Assembly (NCBI RefSeq): GCF_003013475.1
Contig: NZ_PXZO01000011.1
Span: 62,001 to 126,000 of the forward strand
Length of the DNA: 64,000 bases
DNA from: Brevibacillus porteri
Lineage (GTDB): Bacteria; Bacillota; Bacilli; Brevibacillales; Brevibacillaceae
Direction: 5' to 3'
A model generated the notes under the pieces. It had not been told where the DNA came from. It searched no databases and was given only the letters and a program-made list of their open reading frames with translations. A program made the position numbers and the translations under genes. Positions 1 through 8,169 of this stretch are shown in pieces (within the stretch, counting starts at the first letter, position 1; each line of letters starts with the position of its first letter).

Positions 1-666
1 AGGTATATAGTGACCGAGGAACCAATTCAACAATTTCACATCCAGCAAATAGCCACTCGCATTTTCCTGCATGGATGGATAGAGATCGGTGTCCACAATT
101 CCTACGGCTGGATTGATTAATAATTGAAAAACGATAGACGGGGCCTGTCGTTCTTTCGCCATGAGACTCACTACTGCTGCAAAATTAGCTCCGGCGCTAT
201 CTCCGCCTACTGCTATCCTCGATGGGTCAATGCCAAACTGATCAGCATGGTTTGAAATATAGAGGAGAGAATCATAGCCATCTTCCAATCCTTCAGGAAA
301 AGGATGCTCAGGAGCGAGCCGATAATCGATAGAAATGACCACACATTTTGCGTTATTTGCGATGTTGCGACATACCGAGTCTACCGTTTCGAGATTACCA
401 ATTACGAATCCGCCCCCATGATAGTACACGAGTGCAGGGAAGGGTGCATGACCTTCTGGTGTGTAGATGCGAATCGGAATAGAACGGCCTTCTAAGGGAA
501 GCGAAAGATTCTCTACCTTTTTTACCTGTTCAGGTTCTACGCCTGAGTCTCGATTTTGATCAGTCGCCATTCGCATCATCTGTGGTGTCAATTGGCTGAA
601 ATCAACATCATTGCGTGAGCGGTTGAAGACATCTAATATTTGTTGAATCTGTGGATGAACCGGCAT
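1..666 (-). CDS. alpha/beta hydrolase (HSL/family IV esterase), 3' end cut off
   Basis: Open frame of 222 codons running off the left edge. It carries the oxyanion-hole motif HGGGF at residues 83-87 and the nucleophile elbow GDSAG at 155-159 (Ser157), in the spacing typical of the hormone-sensitive-lipase family; the acid and histidine of the triad would lie beyond the window. These enzymes hydrolyse short acyl esters in the cytoplasm. The ATG at 666 is preceded by GGGGGT seven bases upstream. It lies downstream of, and in the same direction as, the regulator at 840-2150, with a possible terminator between them. Substrate unknown. Confidence 0.85.
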   Translation of the reverse strand, partial: MPVHPQIQQILDVFNRSRNDVDFSQLTPQMMRMATDQNRDSGVEPEQVKKVENLSLPLEGRSIPIRIYTPEGHAPFPALVYYHGGGFVIGNLETVDSVCRNIANNAKCVVISIDYRLAPEHPFPEGLEDGYDSLLYISNHADQFGIDPSRIAVGGDSAGANFAAVVSLMAKERQAPSIVFQLLINPAVGIVDTDLYPSMQENASGYLLDVKLLNWFLGHYIP

Positions 667-763
667 GTGTATGACCCCCAATTCGTATGATATTTGGATA
701 GCTTACAGGCATGACCAGATTTGAAAGAGGAGAGAGCTGAACCTCTGGGAGAAGTAGCACGAG

Positions 764-820
764 AAAAAAGCGCAAGCAATGATCCACAAAAGAAGTTTTC
801 TGGAAATCACAAGCTTACGC
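764..820 (-). terminator. possible terminator after the 840-2150 regulator
   Basis: Read on the minus strand, GCGTAAGC and GCTTGCGC can pair (one G-T wobble) around a long loop and are followed by six T. The loop of about 36 bases is long for an intrinsic terminator, so this is tentative. Confidence 0.4.
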
Positions 821-839
821 CTTTCTCATGGAGAAACAA

Positions 840-2150
840 TTAAGTGGTTTGTGGGGAGGGGAGTATACGATAAATCTTCCGTGGGCGCCCTCGATTCGTT
901 GGCGTTTCTTCCCCAATGAGCTCGATGATGTTGTGTTCTGCTAAATCACTTAGTATTCTTCGCGCATTGCGAGGAGTCATGCCCATCCATTCTGCGATCA
1001 TCGAGGCGCTGATATATTTTTGCCCCAACGCTTTTTGGACGGAAATGATTTTGTTAAACGTCGTAATACTGACACCGGCTTTTTTCAGATTTTCGCTGAT
1101 TTCCTTGTCCTGTGTCCAATATTCGTAGGTGATGCTGTTCGTTTGACGCAGTGGTCCTTCAATCGAACCGTCATGGTCGACAAGAATGGCGGCATCTCTA
1201 TGGTTTTTGGCATGGCCGAGAGCGAGCTGTGCATTGCGCTCAGCAGACAATGCTGTGACACCAAAGCCGATTCCCATATTGGCATGCGAATTGGTGAGCA
1301 GCTTGATTTTTTCCAAAAGGATCGTGGGGTGAAATTCTGGATTTTCTTCGAATGAACCCCGGGTGGAAAAAATGATGAACTTGGAATTGCCAACGGCGAC
1401 GAAGCTGCCTGATATCGACTCCGTGTAATCCAGCACTAGCTCCTGTAGCTTCAGGTCGAGGCGGCGTAGTTCGTAGGCGTTTGCAGGCTCATTTTCGAGT
1501 TTTTCCATGTCGGTTACCTCAATCAATTGAACAGCAATTTGGGAGCGCTTGAAATGGAGCGTTTCGCCCTCCTGCAGAATTTGCTTGAAAATCTCTCGAA
1601 ATATGAAGCGCGTAAAGCCCATTCGGTATACTCTGATTCCTTGTCGTTTTAATTCTTCGGTGACGAAAAGCGTTCCCGTGACACAAGCGTCTACCTTGCT
1701 TTCCTGAATAAGGCGGGTGTGATAAGCTACCAATTCAGATCTCTGTCTGAATTCTTTATATGGCATTAGGTATGGATTCTCACAGTGCAGGCCCAATTCC
1801 TCTAAAGTCTCACGAAAATGTGCTTCCGAAATGGTATCGAAGCTCACGCGATCTAAAGATAAGCCATCGCGGTATACCAATTCGAGCAATACTTTGGTCA
1901 GGACACTTGAATTGACTTGCGGATAAAAGGCTTTTTTCTTGCCAATATGCGCTTTTGCCATCGAATAGGGGGCGACTCCAGAGAAGAACCAGATGTCTGT
2001 TTCCATATCATTTTCGGCTACATAGGTAGGTACTTGTTCCACTCCTTGATAAATAAAGGAGGTGAGCAGGATGTGATCGGAAAACTCACGTCCCACAGCT
2101 ACCATTGCATCTACTGAATCTTTTGGACCGACTATGCCAACTTTTATCAT
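840..2150 (-). CDS. HTH transcriptional regulator with degenerate GGDEF-like domain
   Basis: Start chosen at the ATG at 2150, giving 436 aa, because GGAGG sits nine bases upstream; the longer open frame upstream has no such site. The N-terminal third (MIKVGIVGPKDS...) looks like a ligand-sensing domain. Residues about 240-350 resemble a nucleotidyl-cyclase/GGDEF fold (motif GIGFGVTALSAERNAQLAL) without a clear GG(D/E)EF signature. The last 60 residues form a winged helix (SASMIAEWMGMTPRNARRIL) ending in a basic RGRPRK tail. It is divergent from the peptide transporter at 2548-8089, so it probably controls that operon and perhaps itself. No named family is certain. Confidence 0.7.
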   Translation of the reverse strand: MIKVGIVGPKDSVDAMVAVGREFSDHILLTSFIYQGVEQVPTYVAENDMETDIWFFSGVAPYSMAKAHIGKKKAFYPQVNSSVLTKVLLELVYRDGLSLDRVSFDTISEAHFRETLEELGLHCENPYLMPYKEFRQRSELVAYHTRLIQESKVDACVTGTLFVTEELKRQGIRVYRMGFTRFIFREIFKQILQEGETLHFKRSQIAVQLIEVTDMEKLENEPANAYELRRLDLKLQELVLDYTESISGSFVAVGNSKFIIFSTRGSFEENPEFHPTILLEKIKLLTNSHANMGIGFGVTALSAERNAQLALGHAKNHRDAAILVDHDGSIEGPLRQTNSITYEYWTQDKEISENLKKAGVSITTFNKIISVQKALGQKYISASMIAEWMGMTPRNARRILSDLAEHNIIELIGEETPTNRGRPRKIYRILPSPQTT

Positions 2151-2310
2151 CAAAATGTCCTCCAAAAAAGTTAAACTACGGGATAAACAGTTCGTTAGGA
2201 AGGAGAACCATCCTTTTTTCGGCATTTTAGTATGCCAGTCTATCTTATATATATAGAATATAACCCATCGGATGGGCAAGCGAGCTGTAGCGACCACGAA
2301 GCTGTAAATA

Positions 2311-2338
2311 GGGATGTTTTAGGGAAAAATTCCGTATT
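2311..2338 (+). repeat. direct repeat copy 1, candidate operator
   Basis: Begins GGGATGTTTTAGG and contains AATTCCGT, followed by TTAA. A second copy lies 137 bp downstream on the other side of the promoter. This is consistent with a regulator bridging two sites, possibly the divergent HTH protein. Confidence 0.5.
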
Positions 2339-2408
2339 AATGGTTGTATATTTGACAACTTTCGGCAAATTCCTTTATGAATCGATGCAAAAAATAAAAA
2401 AATCAGAA

Positions 2409-2437
2409 TTGACATTAAATAATTACGGCACTATATT
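2409..2437 (+). promoter_or_regulatory. sigma-A promoter for the peptide transport operon
   Basis: A perfect -35 TTGACA at 2409-2414 and -10 TATATT at 2432-2437 with a 17-bp spacer. It lies 110 bp upstream of the first permease start, with repeat copy 2 just downstream. Confidence 0.75.
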
Positions 2438-2447
2438 GTTGAATTAA

Positions 2448-2475
2448 GGAATGTTTTAGGTCAATTTCCGTTAAA
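2448..2475 (+). repeat. direct repeat copy 2, candidate operator
   Basis: GGAATGTTTTAGG followed by AATTTCCGTTAAA, matching copy 1 at 2311-2338. It starts about 10 bp after the -10 box, over the likely transcription start, where a bound repressor would block initiation. Confidence 0.5.
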
Positions 2476-2547
2476 GAGGTTGTTCAAAAGGAGGGCGCAT
2501 TGAATTTTCTTAATCTTTTTGCAAGTCTGGACTAGGGGGTCGTATAG

Positions 2548-3480
2548 ATGTCGCGTTATTTACTTAAAAGAATTCTGATGATGGTACTCACCTTGTGGAT
2601 TATTGTAACGCTGACTTTCAGCCTGATGCACATGATCCCTGGTGATCCATTCGCGTCAGAGTCAGATCAGTTGCCCGAGCAAATTTTGTTGAATCTGCGT
2701 GCGAAATACAATCTGGATGAACCACTTCCGATGCAGTATTTACTTTATCTAAAAAGTTTGGTCATGCTCGATTTAGGACCTTCTATTAAGTCGGAGACAC
2801 GCGGTGTCAATGATATGATCAAAGATGGCTTCGGAGCATCTGCACTGATCGGTTTGCAGGCGATAGCGGTTGCCCTTTTTTTCGGACTTTTATTCGGAAC
2901 AATTGCGGCATTAAACCGAAATACCTGGATTGATTATACGGCAATGGTCATGGCCGTATTAGGAATTGCTGTACCCAGCTTCATTATGGCGCCATTGCTC
3001 ATTAATTACTTGGCAATCAAATGGCCGTTATTCCCAGTAGCGACGCTTACCAGCTGGAAACACTCGGTTCTGCCTTCACTCGCACTTGCTTTTGGACCAT
3101 TAGCGATCATTACACGCTATATGCGTACGAGCATGATCGACGTGATGAACCAGAACTATATACGGACCGCTGAGGCGAAAGGGATTCCGACTTTTCTGAT
3201 AGTGATCAAGCATGGAATCCGCAACGCTATTTTGCCGATCGTCACGTTTATGGGACCGCTTATCGCGGGGTTGTTAACTGGAACGTTCGTCGTCGAAAAG
3301 ATTTTTGCGGTACCAGGGATCGGCAAGTACTTCGTCGATGGCATTTTCAATCGAGATTATCCCGTTATTCTGGGAACGACAGTATTCTACAGTGCCATCT
3401 TGGTGCTCATTATCTTCTTGATTGATCTGGCCTATATGTTCATCGATCCACGAATCAAACTATCGAGTAGGGGGAGGTAG
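2548..3480 (+). CDS. oppB: peptide ABC transporter permease (OppB/DppB type)
   Basis: 310 aa inner-membrane permease with six predicted membrane segments, the usual N-terminal SRYLLKRILMM start and the cytoplasmic EAA-like loop around EAKGIPTFLIVIKHGIRNAILP near residue 210. It pairs with the second permease three bases downstream to form the channel of a di/oligopeptide importer. The ATG is preceded by AGGGGGT at seven bases. First gene of a five-gene operon. Opp and Dpp types cannot be told apart from sequence alone, and nickel transporters share this family; the associated peptidases favour peptides. Confidence 0.9.
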   Translation: MSRYLLKRILMMVLTLWIIVTLTFSLMHMIPGDPFASESDQLPEQILLNLRAKYNLDEPLPMQYLLYLKSLVMLDLGPSIKSETRGVNDMIKDGFGASALIGLQAIAVALFFGLLFGTIAALNRNTWIDYTAMVMAVLGIAVPSFIMAPLLINYLAIKWPLFPVATLTSWKHSVLPSLALAFGPLAIITRYMRTSMIDVMNQNYIRTAEAKGIPTFLIVIKHGIRNAILPIVTFMGPLIAGLLTGTFVVEKIFAVPGIGKYFVDGIFNRDYPVILGTTVFYSAILVLIIFLIDLAYMFIDPRIKLSSRGR

Positions 3481-3483
3481 CCA

Positions 3484-4428
3484 ATGGCGGTAGATCAATC
3501 GGTAAATGAGTTGTTTCGACCTAGAGCTCAAAAAGCAGATGGACAGATCGCCCAAATGCGACCGAGCCTGACTCATTTTCAACAAGTTACGAGAAAGCTC
3601 GTCAGAAACAAGCTGGCAATGGTGGGTTTGACCCTGATTGTTTTGCTGATTGCCATGGCGATCATTGGACCACATCTCGTTCCGTACAGCTATTCCGATC
3701 AGAGTCTCTTGAATGCGAATCAGAAAATTTCGAGCGAGCATTGGTTCGGAACAGATGAGCTGGGTCGTGACATGTTTTCACGAACATGGTACGGAGCGCG
3801 TATTTCACTGATTATCGGAATATCGGCAGCGTTAATTGATTTGGTCATCGGAGTGACTGTCGGTGGTATTGCCGGATACATGGCCGGTCGAGGCAAAAAG
3901 GGAGACCGAATCGATACCATCATCATGCGATTGATCGAGGTCTTGTACGGACTGCCGTACCTGCTCGTGGTGATCATGCTGATGGTTGTCATGGAGCCTG
4001 GAATTGTTACCATCATCATCGCGTTATCTGCAACCGGTTGGGTAGGGATGGCTCGTCTCGTTCGGGGACAAATCCTGCAATTGAAAAACCAGGAGTTCAT
4101 CATGGCTGCGCAAGTGCTGGGTGCCAAATTCCCTCGCATTCTGTTACGCCACCTGATTCCGAACACGATCGGGGTCATCATCGTGAACTTGACGTTTACC
4201 ATTCCGTCGGCGATATTTGCAGAATCTTTCCTCAGCTTTTTGGGGTTGGGTGTGCAAGCACCAATCGCTAGCTGGGGCACGATGACTAACGACGCACTCG
4301 GCGTCATTTTGACAGGGGATTGGTGGAGACTTTTCTTCCCGGCCCTGATGATTTCTTTGACGATGTTTGCCTTCAATGTCTTCGGTGATGGCTTGCAGGA
4401 CGCATTGGACCCAAGAATTCGCGAGTAA
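3484..4428 (+). CDS. oppC: peptide ABC transporter permease (OppC/DppC type)
   Basis: 314 aa, second permease of the importer. It has a cytoplasmic N-terminal extension of about 35 residues, typical of OppC, then six membrane segments and the EAA loop (AAQVLGAKFPRILLRHLIPN). The motif HWFGTDELGRDMFSRTWYGAR near residue 85 is a hallmark of this subfamily. The start follows the upstream stop by three bases and its ribosome site GGGGAGG overlaps the end of the previous gene, so the two are translationally coupled. Confidence 0.92.
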   Translation: MAVDQSVNELFRPRAQKADGQIAQMRPSLTHFQQVTRKLVRNKLAMVGLTLIVLLIAMAIIGPHLVPYSYSDQSLLNANQKISSEHWFGTDELGRDMFSRTWYGARISLIIGISAALIDLVIGVTVGGIAGYMAGRGKKGDRIDTIIMRLIEVLYGLPYLLVVIMLMVVMEPGIVTIIIALSATGWVGMARLVRGQILQLKNQEFIMAAQVLGAKFPRILLRHLIPNTIGVIIVNLTFTIPSAIFAESFLSFLGLGVQAPIASWGTMTNDALGVILTGDWWRLFFPALMISLTMFAFNVFGDGLQDALDPRIRE

Positions 4429-4456
4429 CCTCGCCACGAAGATAGGAGGATCAGAC

Positions 4457-5476
4457 ATGGCAGATCATTTGCTACAAGTAGAAAACCTCCGCGTACATTT
4501 CAAAACGTACGGTGGAGAGGTACAGGCTGTACGGGGAGTTACCTTTCATGTTGATCGTGGCGAGACGCTTGCGGTAGTAGGAGAGAGCGGCTGTGGGAAG
4601 AGTGTAACCGCCCAAGCGATCATGGGCTTGATCCCGAACCCGCCGGGAAGAATCGTGGATGGTCAGATTCGTTTTGACGGAAAAGTCATCACGGGGATGA
4701 ACAAGAAGGAATTGCTTTCGGTTCGTGGAGCTGAGATCGGGATGGTCTTCCAAGACCCGATGACAGCACTGAACCCGACGATGAAGGTCGGCGCTCAGAT
4801 CGTAGAGGGATTTGTTCGTACCCATCAGGTCAGCAAAGAAGAGGCACGTAAAAAAGCGATGGAGATGCTTCGACTGGTCGGTATCCCCGATCCGGAAAAA
4901 CGTGTCGATCAATACCCGCATGAGTTTTCCGGGGGAATGCGGCAACGTGTCGTCATCGCGATTGCACTCGCTAATAATCCAAAGCTCGTCATTGCAGATG
5001 AACCGACGACAGCATTAGATGTAACGATTCAAGCACAAATCTTGGACTTGCTCCGAGAATTACAGGAAAAGCAGCAGCTCTCCATCGTGATGATTACACA
5101 TGACTTGGGTGTCGTAGCCGAAATCGCGCACCGGGCCGTGGTTATGTATGCAGGAATTGTGGTGGAAACAGGCAAGGTAGAGGATATTTTCGCAAATCCG
5201 AAGCATCCGTACACATGGGGCTTGATGCGCTCTCTGCCGCGGATCGATGGTGTGGAAAAGGAACGACTGGTACCGATTGAGGGAACGCCGCCAGATTTAT
5301 TCCACCCGCCAAAAGGTTGTCCGTTCGCTCCGCGCTGTCAGTTTGCGATGGAAATATGCGAGCAGCAAATGCCGGACGCTTCGACATTCACCGCGGGTCA
5401 CCAAGCTGCATGCTGGCTACATGATCCACGGGCACCGAAGCTGGAAGAATTGGTGGCAGCAGGGAGGCAGACGTAG
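4457..5476 (+). CDS. oppD: peptide ABC transporter ATP-binding protein (OppD/DppD type)
   Basis: 339 aa cytoplasmic ATPase. Walker A is GESGCGKS, the signature is FSGGMRQRV, and Walker B ends in IADEPT. The C-terminal oligopeptide-transporter extension has the cysteine cluster CPFAPRC...C expected for OppD/DppD, where related proteins bind an iron-sulfur cluster. The start is set at ATG 4457 behind AGGAGG; an in-frame start 90 bases earlier would overlap the permease and has no such site. Its stop is directly followed by the ATG of the second ATPase. Confidence 0.92.
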   Translation: MADHLLQVENLRVHFKTYGGEVQAVRGVTFHVDRGETLAVVGESGCGKSVTAQAIMGLIPNPPGRIVDGQIRFDGKVITGMNKKELLSVRGAEIGMVFQDPMTALNPTMKVGAQIVEGFVRTHQVSKEEARKKAMEMLRLVGIPDPEKRVDQYPHEFSGGMRQRVVIAIALANNPKLVIADEPTTALDVTIQAQILDLLRELQEKQQLSIVMITHDLGVVAEIAHRAVVMYAGIVVETGKVEDIFANPKHPYTWGLMRSLPRIDGVEKERLVPIEGTPPDLFHPPKGCPFAPRCQFAMEICEQQMPDASTFTAGHQAACWLHDPRAPKLEELVAAGRQT

Positions 5477-6424
5477 ATGAGCCAAGCGTTGGTTGAAGTC
5501 AAAAATCTAAAAAAGCATTTTGAGATCGGCAATGGGATTACGCTAAAGGCAGTCGACGGCGTGACCTTCACCATTAATCGCGGCGAGACGCTCGGACTAG
5601 TAGGCGAGAGCGGCTGTGGTAAGTCGACGTTGGGCAGAACGATGATTCGCCTCTATGAAAATACAGATGGAGAAGTTTTGTTCAAAGGCAAAAATGCACA
5701 CCGTCTAAAAGGGAAAGATGCAGAGCAGTTCCACCGTGACGTCCAAATGATTTTTCAAGACCCACAAGCAAGTCTGAATCCGCGCATGACTGTCATGGAC
5801 ATTATTGCGGAGGGCTTGGATATTCACGGCTTGTCCCGTGGTGCAAGAGCGGATCGGGTCAAAGAATTGCTGGAGCTGGTTGGTTTGTCTAAGGAACATG
5901 CGAACCGATTCCCTCATGAATTCAGCGGAGGCCAAAGACAGCGTATCGGGATTGCCCGAGCACTTGCGGTTGAACCGGAATTTATCATCGCGGATGAACC
6001 GATTTCGGCGCTTGATGTGTCGATTCAAGCGCAGGTCGTGAATCTATTAGAAGACTTGCAGCAGGACAGGGGGCTGACTTACTTGTTTATCGCCCACGAT
6101 CTGTCCATGGTGAAGCACATTTCCACTCGAATCGGAGTAATGTACCTCGGCAAAATGGTAGAAATGGCAAACAGCTTCGAGCTGTATGCAAAGCCACTTC
6201 ATCCATATACACAAGCATTGTTGTCCTCGATTCCGATTCCTGATCCGACGATCAAGCGGGAGCGCATCATTTTGCAGGGCGATTTGCCGAGTCCTGCCAA
6301 CGCTCCAAGCGGTTGTGTTTTCCGAACAAGATGCCCAAAGGCCATGGAGCAATGCGCGGCACAGATTCCGCAATGGCAGGAAGCCGCACCGAACCATTGG
6401 GTCGCTTGTCATCTCTATCAGTAG
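5477..6424 (+). CDS. oppF: peptide ABC transporter ATP-binding protein (OppF/DppF type)
   Basis: 315 aa partner ATPase, starting on the base after the previous stop. Walker A GESGCGKS, signature FSGGQRQRI, Walker [11 protein letters not shown]. The C-terminal [12 protein letters not shown] cysteine motif matches the OppF/DppF extension. With OppD it would form the heterodimer that drives import through the two permeases. No frameshift or missing motif was seen. Confidence 0.92.
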   Translation: MSQALVEVKNLKKHFEIGNGITLKAVDGVTFTINRGETLGLVGESGCGKSTLGRTMIRLYENTDGEVLFKGKNAHRLKGKDAEQFHRDVQMIFQDPQASLNPRMTVMDIIAEGLDIHGLSRGARADRVKELLELVGLSKEHANRFPHEFSGGQRQRIGIARALAVEPEFIIADEPISALDVSIQAQVVNLLEDLQQDRGLTYLFIAHDLSMVKHISTRIGVMYLGKMVEMANSFELYAKPLHPYTQALLSSIPIPDPTIKRERIILQGDLPSPANAPSGCVFRTRCPKAMEQCAAQIPQWQEAAPNHWVACHLYQ

Positions 6425-6460
6425 TTCGATTTTCTATCTTAATATATAGGGGGAAACAAC

Positions 6461-8089
6461 GTGAAGAAATTAGCTGCCTTTGCCCTGTCGCTCTCGCTCG
6501 TTATTCCGGCTCTGGCTGGTTGCGGCGGAAGTGGCGAGTCAACATCGACTGGAGGTACCACTACCCCAGGCGCTGCTGCCAAACAAGAAGTTGTGTTCAA
6601 TGCCAAGTCTGAGCCACCAGACTTGAACCCGCTCACCTCGACGGATACCACGTCCTTCTGGATCATGGATCACCTGGGCGAAGGCTTGTACACCAAGGAT
6701 AAGGACGGCAATCCGATCATGGGGCAAGCCAAGGAAGTGAAGCTGTCGGATGACAAGCTGAAGTATACATTCATTTTGCGCGATGATGTGAAATGGACCA
6801 ACGGCGAGCCAGTGACAGCCGAGGATTATGCCTTTACGTACATGAAACACCTTGATCCGGCAACTGCTTCGACTACGGCTTACCTCCTCTATTACATTAA
6901 AGGAGCAGAGGCATACAACAAGGGCACAGGAAAAGCAGAAGATGTAGGGATCAAGGCTGTGGATGCAAAAACGCTCGAAATCGAGCTGGTTGCACCTACT
7001 TCATACTTTGACAAAATGCTGGCTACCCGTTACTGGCACCCGATCAACAAGAAGCAGGCGGAAGCCAATCCAAAATGGGCAGCAAATGCGGATACCTACA
7101 TCTCCAACGGTGCTTACAAGCTTGTTTCGTGGAAGCATGACTCCGAGCTCGTGGTAGAAAAGAACGAGCATTATTGGAACAAGGCTGACGTAAAAATGGA
7201 TAAGATCACCTGGAAAATGGTGAATGACGCCACGACTGCTTATCAGATGTACAAGAGTGGTGAGCTCGACTTCAACAAAGAGATGCCGTCTGACATCCTC
7301 GCGCAAGAAAAATCGAGCCCAGATTTCAAATCCGTTCCTTACTATGGTACGTACATGTACATGTTTAACGTAACGAAAGAACCGTTTACGAATAAAAAGG
7401 TCCGCAAAGCTTTCGCCATGTCGCTTGATCGTAAAGCCCTGTCCGAAATGGTGAGCCAAGGTGGAGAGACACCAGCTTACTCCATGGTTCCGCGTGGTGC
7501 GATGCAACCAAACGGAAAAGACTTCCGCGAAGAAGGCGGAGATTACTTCAAAGAAGATTACGAAGCAGCGAAGAAGTTGCTGGCTGAAGGTATGCAAGAA
7601 GAAGGCTGGTCCACACTGCCAGACGTTACGCTGATGTACAACACCGATGAAAGCCACAAGAAAATAGCGCAAGCGATCCAAGAAATGCTCAAGAAAAACT
7701 TGGGCGTAGAAGTGAAAATGACAAACCAAGAGTGGAAAGTGTACCTGGATACAACGAAACAAAAGAACTACCAAATGGGCCGTATGGGCTGGGTAGGTCA
7801 AATCAACGACCCTGCATTTAACCTGGACTACTATTTGGGTGAAAGTCCGAACAACCGTACTGGTTGGGTAAACAAAGAGTATGATCAGTTGAATATGGCG
7901 GCAAAAGTTGAGCAAGATCCGAACAAGCGTATGGAACTGCTTCATCAGGCAGAAGCCATTTTGATGGATGACATGCCGTTCATTCCAGTCTACCACTACC
8001 AGCAAAACTATTTGGTGAAACCGAATGTAGAAGGTCTCACTTTCCCAGTCAACGCGTTCCCAAGTGCTCGCTGGGCAACCAAAAAATAG
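6461..8089 (+). CDS. oppA: oligopeptide-binding lipoprotein (OppA type, SBP family 5)
   Basis: 542 aa extracellular receptor of the importer. It has a GTG start behind TAGGGGG, a signal peptide and the lipobox LAGC with Cys20 as lipid anchor. The mature part shows family 5 hallmarks: SEPPDLNPLTSTDT near the N-terminus, DDVKWTNGEPVTAEDYAFTY around residue 115, and repeated YxxGELDF/NKEYDQL segments. It closes the transport operon and is followed by a strong hairpin terminator. The length is usual for OppA. The preferred peptide length cannot be read from the sequence. Confidence 0.92.
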   Translation: MKKLAAFALSLSLVIPALAGCGGSGESTSTGGTTTPGAAAKQEVVFNAKSEPPDLNPLTSTDTTSFWIMDHLGEGLYTKDKDGNPIMGQAKEVKLSDDKLKYTFILRDDVKWTNGEPVTAEDYAFTYMKHLDPATASTTAYLLYYIKGAEAYNKGTGKAEDVGIKAVDAKTLEIELVAPTSYFDKMLATRYWHPINKKQAEANPKWAANADTYISNGAYKLVSWKHDSELVVEKNEHYWNKADVKMDKITWKMVNDATTAYQMYKSGELDFNKEMPSDILAQEKSSPDFKSVPYYGTYMYMFNVTKEPFTNKKVRKAFAMSLDRKALSEMVSQGGETPAYSMVPRGAMQPNGKDFREEGGDYFKEDYEAAKKLLAEGMQEEGWSTLPDVTLMYNTDESHKKIAQAIQEMLKKNLGVEVKMTNQEWKVYLDTTKQKNYQMGRMGWVGQINDPAFNLDYYLGESPNNRTGWVNKEYDQLNMAAKVEQDPNKRMELLHQAEAILMDDMPFIPVYHYQQNYLVKPNVEGLTFPVNAFPSARWATKK

Positions 8090-8090
8090 A

Positions 8091-8117
8091 AAAAAAGAGG
8101 AGCTTCTCCTCTTTTTT
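8091..8117. terminator. intrinsic terminator after oppA
   Basis: Perfect 12-bp inverted repeat AAAAAAGAGGAG / CTCCTCTTTTTT around a CTT loop, with T-rich tail. It separates the transporter operon from the peptidase genes, although readthrough is possible. Confidence 0.85.
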
Positions 8118-8169
8118 CTCTTTACATACTCCAATATACATCTAGCAAAAGAGGAAAGGATGATTTCTC

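Larger units (their letters stand above)
2151..2547. other. 397-bp divergent regulatory region
   Basis: AT-rich stretch between the regulator and the peptide-transport operon. It holds a good vegetative promoter at 2409-2437 and two copies of a roughly 28-bp direct repeat at 2311-2338 and 2448-2475. No credible gene was seen in it. Confidence 0.7.

Noticed and set aside
7001..8134. 377-codon minus-strand open frame over oppA
   Set aside because: Composition is typical of an antisense shadow; no start site and it covers a clear lipoprotein gene and terminator.
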